DNA of 64,000 nt from Oryza sativa Japonica Group (Eukaryota > Streptophyta > Magnoliopsida > Poales > Poaceae), in the NCBI RefSeq assembly GCF_034140825.1, contig NC_089041.1, forward strand, positions 28,161,501-28,225,500, written 5' to 3'. Shown piece by piece: positions 1-11,390 of this stretch. The translations under genes were made by a program, and so were the position numbers. Position 1 is the first letter of the stretch, and each line of letters begins with the position of its first letter. The notes beneath the pieces were generated by a model. It saw only the letters and a program-made list of their open reading frames with translations, made no database searches and had not been told where the DNA came from.

Positions 1-71
1 GCGGAGGGCGTGCACGCGGTGTCGCCTGCCTATGTATGGGTCATATGCACAGGCCCATGAGGCTTGAGTTT

Positions 72-1477
72 TTTCATCTCCCAAAAACGTTCATCTAAGG
101 TCCCTTATCTTGTCGTTGAGTTTAAAACGACCCTAAACCCCTAATCTTGCAAAACGGATCACTTTTAATCCTAACAAGCTAGTATTGCTTTTCGGTTTTG
201 TTGACGTGGTGGCTGAGTCAGTGTAGGACCCACGTGGACCCCACAAGCCAACCAGCAACAGCAATCTTCTTCCACCTCACTCCCCTCTACTCCCATCTCA
301 ACCCAAACCTCCAGGGCATTCGCCAATGGGTGGGGAGAAGGGTGTCGGTCGGCGGGGAAAAGCTCGACGGCGGAGGCCACCAGCTGACGTGGCTCCCAAT
401 GACCGGGAGCGCTCACGTCATGGACTTGCGCACGTGCGGGGTGTGGCGCGGGTCCCAACTACAACTGCAATGTCGTCTTCACCGGCACGCGTGAGGGCTG
501 GGGCTTCCACCTCATCACGCTGGCCAAGCTCCTATCCCGGGCTTCCGCCTCGTCACGATGGCCAAGCTCCTATCCCCCAGCTCATAGTCGCCCCCATCGA
601 GCGGCTCAAAAGCCGATGTGTTTAGGTGTCCCCGAGCTTCGCCTCTCCTCCGCAGAGGCGAACGCGCAGCTCCACCGCATCGTCTTCAAGGTCAACTCCA
701 TCTACTCCACGTTGCGGTCGCATCGTCCTCGATGCATGCGCTCTTTTCCCCAACGCTTGCCACCGCCAAGCTTATTGTTCGCTGCCAGCCTTCTCCCCAC
801 CCATCGCCAGGTGCCGTCGTCGGGCTTCTACCTACCACCGCCACCCAACAACCACCACCCTTCTCCCTGCTGGTCACCGGCCACCACACACCTCTCCCGC
901 GATTCAGCGACTGGCATCCTCTTCGCTTGCATGCACGGGCACTCATGCAGTCAGTGGTGCTCGCGAGTATGCTCAGGCGTCGCAACATACTCCATCTCCC
1001 AACTCTTGGAGATCCTCTCACCAATCCCGACGGTGTCGCTGACATGCGACCATGATGCGGACGTGGCGCAGATGCGCGGCGAGCTGACATGCAACGATGT
1101 AGTGGTGTAACCCGAGGGGACGACGTGTCGGGAGCCCTTCCTACTTCGCGCTCTTTGCCGTGTCGGTCCATGACGCAGCCGTCAGTCGCCACTCTTCTCC
1201 CCACCTGTTGCCGGCTGCCCTAGAGGTTTGGGTTGAGACGGGAAGAAAGGGGAGATAGGTGGGAGAAGATTATCGGCTGGCATGTAGGACCCACATGGGT
1301 CCCACACTGACTCAGCCACCAAGTCACCAAAACCGGGGAGCAATACTGCCTTGGGACCTAATGTGACCCGGTTTTGCAAGATTATGAATATGTTATATCT
1401 GGTATTTTAGTTCAGGGACAATTTTGAAACTCGACGACAAGATAAGGGACCTCAAGTGAACCTTTTTCTTTCATCTC
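72..1477. mobile_element. Mutator-like element (MULE) with long terminal inverted repeats
   Basis: The element occupies about 81-1468. The 9-bp direct repeat tttcatctc flanks it at 72-80 and 1469-1477 and matches perfectly, which is the target-site duplication length of Mutator elements. The left arm (about 81-290) is the diverged reverse complement of the right arm (about 1270-1468); both contain the block AAGGTCCCTTATCTTGTCGT near the tip and a second block around GGTGGCTGAGTCAGTGT further in. The interior (about 300-1200) is GC-rich and has no transposase-like frame I recognise, so the element is non-autonomous. GC-rich interiors are typical of Pack-MULEs that captured gene pieces, but I could not name a donor. 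Confidence 0.85.
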
Positions 1478-2007
1478 TCTCATTTCTCTTTTTTTTTAAA
1501 AAAAATAGCAAAGATACTCGTGCGTTGCGATAGGAAATCCAAATTACATATGTTATTTTTTTCCGTGTACGGTGGCAGAGAGTTAGATGATGGATATTTG
1601 GGGGCCTTTTTTCATGAACCTCAGTGGGTGGGTCTCAGGCACGTCGTGGATGGAACATATGATAGAGATATGGGTTTCACGTAGAGATAATCAATAGTTG
1701 AAGGTGTCATTACTTATTAGTGTGGTATAAAGATTTTATTTTTTGCTGCAAGGGCACTTATCACTATAAAAAATGATTTTCGCCTTTGGCTAAAACCTGT
1801 TCTTGCAGGCTGCTAGGTCTAAATATATTTTTTTTTCTATAACGGCGCTTATCACTATAAAAAATATTTTTTAGTATCTTTCCATATGGGCAGCACAAAC
1901 CACATGCGAAAATAGGGTTTTCACGCATGGGCACATATGGTAGCTATTTTTTAAGAAAATGAACTATTATATATGCAACTGGTGAATTCGTGAAACAAAC
2001 ATAATAA
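1478..2007. other. AT-rich spacer between two MULEs
   Basis: No gene seen. A short motif, CGTGCGTTGC, at about 1520-1530 recurs at 6811-6820 and resembles a terminus seen on dispersed rice repeats; the family is not certain. Two imperfect copies of a 'gcacttatcactataaaaaat' type stretch occur near 1755 and 1850. Confidence 0.4.
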
Positions 2008-2126
2008 GGCAAAATTTGCCACAGGACACGCAAAAAACATGTAATTAGTTGAGAGACACCGTTAAAACGTGACACTGCTGATAGACACTACAAAAAACGT
2101 GTAATTGGCTATAGGACACCGGTCAC

Positions 2127-2290
2127 ATTATTTTATTATTTCTGGTTCAAAAGAGGTGAGATATTTTTCTAAATGCCCAGATTGCCCCTTCTCTTTCCTT
2201 CTTTAAACATTATTTTATTATTTCTAGTTCAAAAGAGGTGAGATATTTTTCTAAATGCCCAGATTGCCCCTTCTCTTTCCTTCTTTAAAC
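2127..2290. repeat. 82-bp tandem duplication inside the Pack-MULE left arm
   Basis: Positions 2127-2208 and 2209-2290 are adjacent copies of the same 82 bp, differing at one visible base (ctgg versus ctag). The first copy overlaps the inner end of the terminal inverted repeat. The near-identity means the duplication is young relative to the divergence between the two element arms. Confidence 0.9.
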
Positions 2291-2489
2291 ACCAGTGGGT
2301 CCCACATGTCATAGACAGTGTATGTTTAATCTAATTTTTAATAGGTTTTTAAACACCTGGCCCCACACGTCATGGACTAATTTGTACCTAATTAGTAGGG
2401 TGATTACTATTTGCTAATCATAAGTGGGGGCCCACATTGCTCTCCTATCCTTCTTCTTCCTCACACACGCGGCGGAGCGGAGGAACGGC

Positions 2490-3240
2490 GCGCGGGCAGC
2501 GCGACGCCCCGAGTGGGACGGTCGGTGTCGACAGGTTCCTCAGCGGCGGCGGCTTCGGCCTGATGCTGCGGAAGCACGGCCTCGCCTCCGACCTCGTCAT
2601 CGATGCCACCATGGTGAACGCCGAGGGGGAGGCTCCTCGACAGGGCCGCCATGGGGGAGGACCTCTTCTAGGCCATCCGAGGCGGCGGCGGCGGGAACTT
2701 CTCCGCGTCGTAGTGCAGAACCAGAACGCACAGTTCGAGTCCCTGTACCTCGGTAGTCGGCACACGCCTTGGCCTCGTCGCCGCCATGGCCGACACCTTC
2801 CCAGAGCTCAGCGTGACAGCGAGCGACTGCATTGAGATGATGTGGATCCAGTCCATGCTCTACTTTGCGTTCTACGGCATGGGGAAGCCATTGGAGATGC
2901 TCCTGGACCGGGGCACCAGCAAGCCGGACAAGTATTTGAAGGCCAAGCCCGACTCCGTACGTCCAAGAACATGCCCAGCCAAGTCTGGGAGACCACCTGG
3001 AGCTGGCTCCTGAAGGACGGTGCCGGGCTGCTCATCCTCGACCCCTACGGCGGCGAGATGGTTAGCGTCGTGCCAGCGGTGACACCGTTCCCGCACCGGC
3101 AGGCGCTCTACAACATCCAGTACTATGGGTTCTGGTCGAAGAGCGGGGCGGCGGCGGCGGAGAAGCACATGGGCTGGATGAGAGGGCTCTACGATGAGAT
3201 GGAGCCATACGTGTCCAAGAACCCCAGGGGCGGCAGAGCA
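2490..3240 (+). pseudogene. Captured BBE-like (reticuline oxidase family) gene fragment
   Basis: Plus-strand frames read in pieces: GGGFGLMLRKHGLASDLVID (about 2542-2601, FAD-binding domain), then VVVQNQNAQFESLYLG (about 2708-2755), then a frame from 2786 reading ASDCIEMMWIQSMLYFAFYG, and another from about 2970 reading PSQVWETTWSWLLKDGAGLL and ending near VSKNPRGG. These match the order of segments in plant berberine-bridge-enzyme-like oxidases as I remember them. The part between the WAIRGGGGGNFG region and VVVQNQN is missing, and the pieces lie in more than one frame, so no full enzyme can be made. The fragment lies wholly within the Pack-MULE. Confidence 0.8.
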
Positions 3241-3481
3241 GCCATCACCGCCGTCACAGGATCTCTCGCCGTCTGCCGCTCCTGGCGCGGGGGAATATGG
3301 CTCCAGGGGCAATCTTGTCATTTTGAAATCACCTCTTTTGACCCGGAAATAATAAAATAATGCGACCGGTGTCCTACGGCCAATTACACGTTTTTTGTAG
3401 TGTCCATCAGCCGTGTCACGTTTTCACGGTGTCTCTCAGCCAATTACACGTTTTTTTGCCTGTCCTGTAGCAAATTTTGCC

Positions 3482-6120
3482 AAATAATTAATAGCTAACA
3501 CTGGTTGAGTGAAAAAAAATAATATGAAACGAAGGGAGTAAAGTATATTCTATGAACTGTTGGCGGTCACAAGATTTCTATACACTTGAAGACAGATTCG
3601 TGAGACCCACCAGCAAAAAATCTCTATCAGCTCAAAAGACAACTGACCGCCATGGGTTTTTGTGATAGGAGAGGCACATGTCACTGCTTGAGGCTACAGG
3701 CAGTGGGTGCGTGATGTTGTCGTGCTCGGATTGGAAACTAAATTTTTATATGTGATTGTTTCCATTTCATGTGGGCGGAAGAGTTTGACGCTTGCGGGGG
3801 ACATGGAAACGGACCAACAATTCACATGTCGGATGAAAAATTGTGTGAAACACACTTTTCTACAATGCACGGCAAAAACACTATGAATGTTTTAAGTAGA
3901 TAAGGATATACAACCATATACGTCGGATTTTGCAAGCAAATTTGGTAGGATTGATATATAGTACATCATAACCTACCTCTCAGTATTTTTCATATTTTTT
4001 TACCACTGTATACATATATTTCAAAGCAGTAAGCATGATTTAAACATCGTGGTTTTAAATTTCAAACAATAGTCATGAAAATTTTTAAAAATATTTTAGA
4101 GCTTTGATAATGGTGTTATGTCTGGCCCTACAAAATATCAGCTAATATCAGCTTTAGAATATGACTCGTATAAAAAGAGACGAATAGAATATGACTCGTA
4201 TAAAAAGAGACGAAGAAGATAAATGCTTGAGCAAACCAATTTTAGTAGTTCAAGGGGTACAATGATGCAAAACATAGGTTAGTGGGTTAAGGGTGTGCTT
4301 TTTACTCCATCTTCCTAACTTATACTCACTTCTTTTTATACGCACGCTTTTCCGATCTGTGTATTTTATGTAAAAAAATATAAAGAAAAATTGCTTTAAA
4401 AAATCATATTAATTTGTTTTATGACCTAGTCTCAACGATTTATTATGGCGTGCCCCCACCTAAATCTCTGAACAAATCAATTTGCTGCTAGGAAACTCAG
4501 ACCGTTTATTTGTTTAGAGATCATAGTAGCACCTTGCAAGTTTCAGACATTAAACACATTTTTTTGTTTCAGTTTTGAGTTTAGATAAATATCTGTTAAA
4601 CTTATATAGGTGGTGTTTAGCTGAAATCATTTGTGATCCAAGGTGAGAGTTATATTTGCCAGCAATACCAAAATATACATGATCCTAACTAATATATATG
4701 TACTGCATATACAAAATTAGGTGCAATAGATGCTACTTACAAATAAGGATCTTGTATTGATCAGTTCAACGATCAAACTTCTATTTATCATCACTAATCA
4801 AAAGTAGAATTGTACTGCACTGATCTGAAAAAATATCCGTCGCATGAACATAAGGAGGTCAATAGTGCAGATGATGTGTCAATAGTGTAGATGATGCCAT
4901 CTAAGATTAGTGAGTCCTTTTTGTTCAGAAATGAGGAAGGAATCAATAAGGGAGTACTGCACTGAACAGAAACAAGATGAATTTCATGAACATAAAAGGG
5001 AATATAATATTGACCAAATGTAAACCTCACTCTAATAACATAAACGGTTCCATTCATACAAAAGTTTTTATACTCACTGTTTGTATTCCGATTTAATATT
5101 GCAAGTTATCATTGTGTCAGTCAATAACAAGCATCCAAACTCATGTGCTAGAAGGCTGGCAATACATAAGCATTTTTCTGGAAAATCTGAGTATATAATA
5201 AGCAATGTCAGAATTTTTTTTCCAGACGGTAAATTTCATAAACATGCCCCCCTAAGGCCCTAAAAAAAACCAGAAACACGGTTATCCAAGTATATGAAAT
5301 TCATATACAATATATGCCAAAATCAGAAAAACATAATCCAATTGTAGAAGTTATATCATGCAGATAGTGCAATTCAGTTTATATTTCATTTATAATGGCT
5401 ATGATCAAAGGATAATTCATCAGCTGAATGAAATACATAACTGAATAAAATTGTCACAAGAGAAAGGTTTTCAATACTCATCTAAATGAAATGAAACCAA
5501 ATCAGCGAGAGAGATTAAAAAAGAAAATACCTATGACATCCTAAATGCAGCAACCAAATTCAGTTTGAATGTTTTCATCAGTAACTTCACAACTCGAGTA
5601 CTACCATAATGAGATGGTTTTAGTTTTTCACAAAAAAAAGGATTCCAAAAAAAAAGGGCCGGTAGATCATGAGATATTTGACCATATTTATTCAATAGTT
5701 GCCGTCAATTCACATATATACAGTCTAAATCTATGATCTTAAGAAAATAATATTGGTTTTGAATTAGTCCGTGAATTAGTTTCGATATCTTTAGACAACC
5801 TTGATGACCTGGACCACTTTCAGAAATATATAAATGTATGAATGATCCAAATATATGTTATAGCTAAAGGGCAGTGGCGGCCACCAGATCATGTAATGGC
5901 ATGTTTACATGTAACACATAAAAATTTAAGATGTTCAATCCCAATTCAGTAATTGCTGTATGTGCAGCACAACAGTGCAATTAATTTTAGAAAAAAAAAA
6001 GTTACCCTAAAAGCCATGAACACATCCATTACCCATGTACTACATGATTTCTTGCCGTGTATGTGTACGGGCATTTCATCGAACAACATGAGGGTGTCCG
6101 GAGATAGAGCTCAAATACAA
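3482..6120. other. AT-rich intergenic region, no gene recognised
   Basis: I see no convincing coding sequence. Open frames here are short, AT-biased and lack recognisable motifs. A 30-bp tandem duplication at 4156-4214 is listed separately. Confidence 0.5.
4156..4214. repeat. 30-bp tandem duplication
   Basis: A unit beginning agaatatgactcgtataaaa at 4156 is repeated immediately at 4186, giving two practically identical copies. No coding context. Confidence 0.85.
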
Positions 6121-6400
6121 TCAGAAATTATGAAGGCCGTGATGCACGATCAAGCATAAGCCAAAACAATGACATGACCTGTAATCAGGAGAAAAGGAAC
6201 ACAGGAACATGAAGATTTCCTTTCCCATCTGAGGGTAGAGGCCGGTGATGATGAAGATGGCTGCGGCAGCGCCGTTAGTCAGCACGGGCTGCACCTCGAT
6301 CGAGCCGAGCCGAGGATCCCTCACACACCAACCCCGCGGTTCTTCCTGCTCTCGGGCGGCACGAAGCCGGCGGCTAGATCTCGATGAAACGAATCAGCGA
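6121..6400 (-). pseudogene. Possible gene fragment with one membrane-like segment
   Basis: On the minus strand a GC-rich stretch reads EVQPVLTNGAAAAIFIITGL (about 6297-6238), a hydrophobic segment that looks like a transmembrane helix start, followed by a run into AT-rich, intron-like sequence. It resembles a membrane-transporter exon but I cannot name the family with confidence. No upstream or downstream exons were found, so it may be a captured or relic exon. Confidence 0.25.
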
Positions 6401-6599
6401 TGGCGCTAGGGCGAGGCAGGGTGGCGCGGCACGATGGTCGGCGGGGGCTCGGTCACCGCGACGATGAACCTGAGGTGGGTCCGGGATCGGTGGCAATCGC
6501 GACGATGATGGTTGTGAGGGAATTCGGCGGTGGTGGTTTAAAGAGAGGGGGTGGAATCAGCAGGCGTGGAGGAAGATCGCGAGCAATGCGAAACGTGGA

Positions 6600-7700
6600 G
6601 CGGACTGTGGGCGTTTGACGCATAAACAGATACTAGGGGGTGGGAGGTAGAGACGACCTTGCGTTGGATTTCGCAGATGCGATGTAGACCGTTGCGTGAG
6701 GAACGAAAGAACGAGTGACCAGTAAAATCATTTGTTGGGTAGATTACTTTTTCTTCGTATTCTTTTTTTTACTTTTTTTTCTTATTTTTACTTCTATTAG
6801 AAAAAATGCACGTGCGTTGCATCGGGATAAAAACGTTTTTATGATACAACCGTTATTAGAAACTGAGCAATGAAGAAACATTAGGATCACTATTCATTAT
6901 AATTGAAAAAATTAATGAAAATTATTTCTTGGTTTTGGGCCTACAGCCCATTATTTCCTTCCTTTTCTATCCTAACCCAGCCCGCTACCTCTCTCGCCTG
7001 CCTCTTTTCTATCCAGCCCACAAGTGGAACTACATGCTCCTCCCTATTAAATTCGGTCGAATCTTTTTTTTATCTCTCAAAATTGGTTAAGAACTTATAC
7101 ACTCAATATCCTCTTTTCGTTTTCCCAAAACCAAAATGAATTCACAAAGTTGGGATAAAAAGGTCGGCCAACCATAATTAGTGACTGATAAATCTAGATA
7201 TTTAAAACCGAATCGAAAGGAGAAGTCATGAGAAAAATGATGAGAGAGGAGTGGAGAATCGATTTTTACAATCAGTTGAAGGAGAAAACACATGGGGAGA
7301 CAGATCAAAGTGGCGGCGGCGTAAGGGTTTGGTCCAGCGACGGAAGCATGCAACAGATCGGATGAGATAAAAAACCGGGTAAAAAAAGCGAAAAAGAAAC
7401 CTAGAAAAAAACCGAATAGGGAAAAATCAAACAACGAAGAAAAAGAAACCGGATAAAAACAGCAAAAAAAAAACACGACAAAACGAATCGAAAAAAAAGG
7501 AGACACGAAAAAAAACGAATAGTAGGCGACGATGCGTTATGGTCATGAGAAAAAAAAAAGGGAACATATGCTTAGGCTGAAAAAAAACGACGACGGAAGC
7601 GATTGGGATTCTAATTGACGGACCAAATAATCTGGCAAAAACATTAAACTTTTATAATAGGTAAAGAAAAGGTAATTCAAGTGATGATGAAAAGCTCAGA
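6600..7700. other. Intergenic, purine-rich tract upstream of EF-1beta
   Basis: No gene seen. The CGTGCGTTGC motif recurs at 6811-6820, followed by a gggataaaaacg stretch. From about 7370 to 7580 the plus strand has repeated purine runs (aaaaagaaacc-type units interspersed with cgaatag), which generate long but meaningless minus-strand frames rich in Phe and Ser. Confidence 0.45.
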
Positions 7701-7828
7701 ATCCGGGCCGTACACTGCCTCGAGATCCGATCCGACGGCCAGGAGGCTCCCAGCGGTGCCCCCGGGAATATCCCCACCGTAGATGCCTCATCCCACGGGT
7801 AGAAGGCTAGATGCCGCGGGAGCCGGGG

Positions 7829-7872
7829 TATAAATAGGCCACTCGTCCTTCTCCTCTCGGTCTCTAGGGTTT
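7829..7872 (+). promoter_or_regulatory. TATA box and telo-box of the EF-1beta gene
   Basis: TATAAATAGG lies at 7829-7838, about 120 bp before the start codon. A TAGGGTTT element (reverse of the plant telo-box AAACCCTA) follows at 7865-7872, near the expected transcription start. Telo-boxes near the start are characteristic of plant translation-machinery genes. The role is inferred from position. Confidence 0.7.
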
Positions 7873-7956
7873 GGGATTTTAGCCGCCGCCGCCGCCGCCG
7901 CCGCTCACCCGCGCCTTCGACGAGCTCCAGCCCGTAGACCTCGCCGGATCTCCCCG

Positions 7957-10008
7957 ATGGCCGTGACCTTCACCGACCTCCACACCGCCGACGGGCTCAA
8001 AGCCCTCGAGCAGCACCTCTCCGGCAAGACCTACGTCTCCGGGTGAGCCCCCAATTTCACACCCTTCGCGCTTGCAATTTGGTGATTAGATCTGTTGACG
8101 ACGACGACGACGATGCGCTTGTTGTGTTGACGCGTGCTGATTTGCGTGGGCATATTAAATTGGATGATGTTGTGTGTTTTTGCCATGATGATATCGTACG
8201 GGGGTAGGATTAGATCTTGCTGCGTCCATTTCAATTTAGTAAATATGGTGATTCGCGATGCGGGCGTGCTCACTTGGTAGTGTTTGTTCTTGTGATCTAG
8301 TATTTGTTGTGGTGATTGTGCAGCAATTGGTAGTATTTGTTGTGGTGATTGTGCAGCAATTGGTGTGGTGGTATCTGTTCTGGCAATCTGCGATGAGGCT
8401 GTGCTCACTTTTTACTTATCTGTGATGATTGAACAGAAACGCGATCAGCAAGGACGACATCAAGGTGTTCGCCGCCGTGCCATCAAAGCCTGGAGCTGAG
8501 TTCCCGAACGCTGCTCGCTGGTATGATACCGTCGCTGCGGCCCTCGCTTCAAGGTAAGCCATTAGTGCTGCTGTTAATCTAGTGTGATCAGTCATGACTC
8601 ACGAGACTTGGGTGGATTGTTGTATAATGCGTTCACTGGTTGCAGGTTCCCTGGCAAGGCAGTTGGAGTGAATCTGCCTGGAGGAGGTGCGGCATCGTCT
8701 GCTGCAGCGGCTGCGCCAGCTGCTAAGGTTTGCTCCTCGCTACGCCTGTCATATTTCATTCAGTCCATTGGTTGATTGAGCAATTTGAGGATATGTTGCT
8801 TGGGAAACTTGGACTGTAACGGATGGTAAGCCCCTACCTTTACATGTTAGGGAAACCACCTCGTTAGATTGGAATAGTATGGCCATTTCTTTTGTAAATC
8901 TGAGTTGTTAGTCATGGTCATGGATGTTTCCTATTATGTCTGCTTCTTTTGTAAACAGACTTGTGAGTCATGATAGGATGAAGGTTTTAGTTTGGTGGAT
9001 GTTTGCCATATGCTTTGATGAAACCTTGCAAACTTATACTCCCTCCGTCCCAAATTATAGGGCACCCCCTTTTTAAGGAAAATTGAACTTGTTAGCTTTT
9101 GACTAATAATCATACTAACTATATCTATACTAAGTATTATGCATGTTATATCACTAGATTCATATTTTGAAGTACTTTCATGTGATGTTAATTTCATATT
9201 TGTTGGGATCATAGAATGGAATAAAATACTGGTCAAATTATGTTATTGAAGACCGTATAAGAAAAATTTAGGTCTTATAATTTGGGACAGAGGGAGTATA
9301 ACATTTTTTTTACTGTAAGCATTGTTTGAATTGCTTGGTGTTTCCCTTTTGCTGACTTAGCTTTGTATAATCCATTTTTGGCCCTCTACAGGATGCTGAT
9401 GAAGATGATGATGACCTGGATCTTTTTGGTGATGAGACCGAGGAAGACAAGAAAGCAGCAGATGAGCGTGCAGCTTCCAAGGCCTCTTCAAAGAAGAAAG
9501 AAAGTAAGAATAAGTTCAGCATTAAAATTGTTACCCTACATAGTGAACAAGAATTACTTGTTATATGGCCATGTTGTGTTCAATTGTTTTTACCCATTGC
9601 TAGTTTATATATCTTTTGTCTAACAACAAAGCTTTATAGGCGGAAAATCATCTGTCCTGTTGGATGTCAAACCATGGGACGACGAGACTGATATGAAGAA
9701 GTTGGAGGAGGCTGTCCGCAGTGTGCAGATGGAGGGTCTCACCTGGGGAGCATGTGAGGAGCTATTTCCTTCTTAGCTAGAAGTGTCTTTGCTGATTGTC
9801 CATTTCTAATCACACAACTAACACACATCGTTTTTAAATTGCAGCAAAGCTTGTGCCTGTGGGTTACGGGATCAAGAAGTTGCAGATCATGTTGACCATT
9901 GTTGATGACTTGGTGTCTGTGGATAGCCTTATCGAAGAACATCTGACTGAAGAGCCGATCAACGAATTTGTCCAGAGCTGCGACATCGTTGCGTTCAACA
10001 AGATTTAA
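7957..10008 (+). CDS. Elongation factor 1-beta (eEF1B guanine-exchange subunit)
   Basis: This subunit reloads eEF1A with GTP during cytosolic translation elongation. The coding exons are 7957-8042, 8437-8553, 8646-8727, 9392-9503, 9640-9753 and 9845-10008. All junctions are GT-AG and in phase, giving 224 residues, the length I remember for rice EF-1beta. The N-terminus ([20 protein letters not shown]) is a GST-C-like interaction domain; residues about 96-130 are an acidic and then Lys-rich linker ([19 protein letters not shown]); about 136-224 is the nucleotide-exchange domain, with [30 protein letters not shown] and the usual C-terminus VAFNKI. The start is the first ATG after the TATA box. 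Intron 1 carries a 33-bp tandem duplication and intron 3 a Stowaway-like MITE. Confidence 0.95.
8298..8363. repeat. Exact 33-bp tandem duplication in EF-1beta intron 1
   Basis: 8298-8330 and 8331-8363 are identical 33-mers beginning tagtatttgttgtggtgatt. Each contains a gtgcag that looks like a weak splice acceptor, about 75-130 bp upstream of the real acceptor before 8437. Confidence 0.9.
9039..9296. mobile_element. Stowaway-like MITE in EF-1beta intron 3
   Basis: The ends CTCCCTCCGTCCCAAATTAT and its inverse (ataatttgggacagagggag) form terminal inverted repeats of about 20 bp, flanked by TA. At about 258 bp with no coding capacity it fits a Tc1/mariner-type MITE. Confidence 0.8.
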
Positions 10009-10560
10009 AATATCAAAAGGGGATGTTGCTACTTATCCAAAAACTGGGACTGGGACTGGTTGTTCTGGAAGCATTTTTCATCCCATCTTATTATCCTTCA
10101 CAGAAATGCTAGTTTGAGTTTATTTTTGAGTGATGCCTGTCATTAGTGCCTCTTATCTTTAAGTAGTTGAACTGCAGAGCGGCTTGTAATGGCGAAACAT
10201 ATGCTATGTCAAAGTACATCCGTCCATTTTTACTGTGCAAGTTTTGATGAGTATGCGTTTCGTTGAGTAACTTTTGATGAGTATCCGTCCATCCGTCCAA
10301 GCTTGGAATGCGTTTCGTTGTGTAACGTTGTTTGTGTAGGTTTAGTTGCTCGATGATGTGTGGTCAAGGTTTTCACTTCTCTGTTGAGTGATTTGTCCGC
10401 TTATTTGTTTTAGTCATCGTTCTGGTTAAGATTTGATCAAATGGATGATTCTTTTGTTGGAATTGAAGTGGATTACATATATGTAGTGCGTTCCCAGGAA
10501 AAGCTGAAGTTGAATCACTGGACCTGGAAAACCTGGATTAAAATAAGGCCAATATATTTA
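10009..10560. other. 3' region of EF-1beta, then spacer
   Basis: The first 250-320 bases look like 3' UTR (transcribed-type, T/G-rich, few repeats). Near 10200-10320 there are partial direct repeats of gagtatgcgttcgttg-type sequence. No further gene was seen. Confidence 0.45.
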
Positions 10561-10561
10561 T

Positions 10562-10818
10562 ATATGGGTGTAGCTATATATATGGCGCCATATTTTTTAT
10601 TAAAAAATAGTCGGTATGTATTTACATTGTAAGTTTTAGTGTATTTATAATGTAAGTATTAAAATTACATATGTAAGTACTAAAATTACATATGTAAATT
10701 CGAAAATTACATACTAATTACATATGTAAGTGGGGTGTAAATGAGGTGTAACTACTGTGTAAGTGGCTGAAAAAAAAATCGACTGTAGCATATGGCGCCA
10801 TATTTTTAACAACTCCGT
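10562..10818. mobile_element. MITE-like element bounded by atatggcgccatat palindromes
   Basis: The palindromic motif ATATGGCGCCATATTTTT occurs at both ends (about 10580 and 10793), enclosing roughly 230 bp that contains repeated ATTACATATGTAAGT units. The symmetric ends and simple interior suggest a small non-autonomous DNA element. Superfamily uncertain. Confidence 0.5.
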
Positions 10819-11390
10819 TTATATGTTTACCATTTATTCAGCAGTATTTTCTAGAATACCAGAACATGGAGTGGCTGAGAGCGAGGGCCATCATCGGCCA
10901 AACGGCAATGGGAAAAAATAATATTCTGTATAAACATTCTCGATTTTGCTCTCTAACTCTCGATTTTTATTGTTAATATATTTTTTTCTGGCGAGGAATT
11001 TATCATGATTATTGCTCATCTCAATAACAATTCTGAAAAAAAAATTATTGCCAATCTAATAATCTTTCTTCACGGTAGTGGAAAGAAATTCTTATAAAGG
11101 CCATACATGGGCCATTCCTTCGCACTGCGAGTCCGGTGAAAAGCCCAAATAGTTACGTGGGCCTAAAATTGTTAAAGCTAATCCGGTGAAAGGCCCAAAT
11201 ACTTACGTGGGCCGTGTGAGTGAAATGGGCCTCGTAGCAAAGCTCTCTTACCGGCAGAGCACCAAACGTCCAAACCCTCCGTCGTCATTACACGCGGACT
11301 CGTCCTCCGCCGCCGCCGCCGCCGCGCAGACACCTCCTGCCCCGCCGCCGCCGGCGATCTACACCGGGGGCGCGCTTGGAGATTTTTTCT

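Larger units (their letters stand above)
2008..3481. mobile_element. Pack-MULE carrying berberine-bridge-enzyme-like gene fragments
   Basis: Terminal inverted repeats of about 160 bp begin GGCAAAATTTGC at 2008 and end GCAAATTTTGCC at 3481. They share internal blocks such as CCAATTACACG and the stretch reading AAAGAGGTGA. The flanking 9-mers, 1999-2007 and 3482-3490, agree at 7 of 9 positions, consistent with an aged Mutator-type target duplication. Between the repeats lies GC-rich DNA (about 2440-3300) whose plus-strand translation resembles plant reticuline-oxidase/BBE-like FAD oxidoreductases. No transposase is visible. Gene capture by Pack-MULEs is well known in rice; this instance is inferred from the sequence. 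Confidence 0.85.

Noticed and set aside
7087-7506. 139-codon minus-strand frame rich in Phe and Ser
   Set aside because: It is the complement of a purine-rich tract (aaaaagaaacc-type runs) and shows no codon or domain structure of a gene.
9363-9623. Separate small ORF around EF-1beta exon 4
   Set aside because: It is an out-of-frame reading of exon 4 and the following intron.
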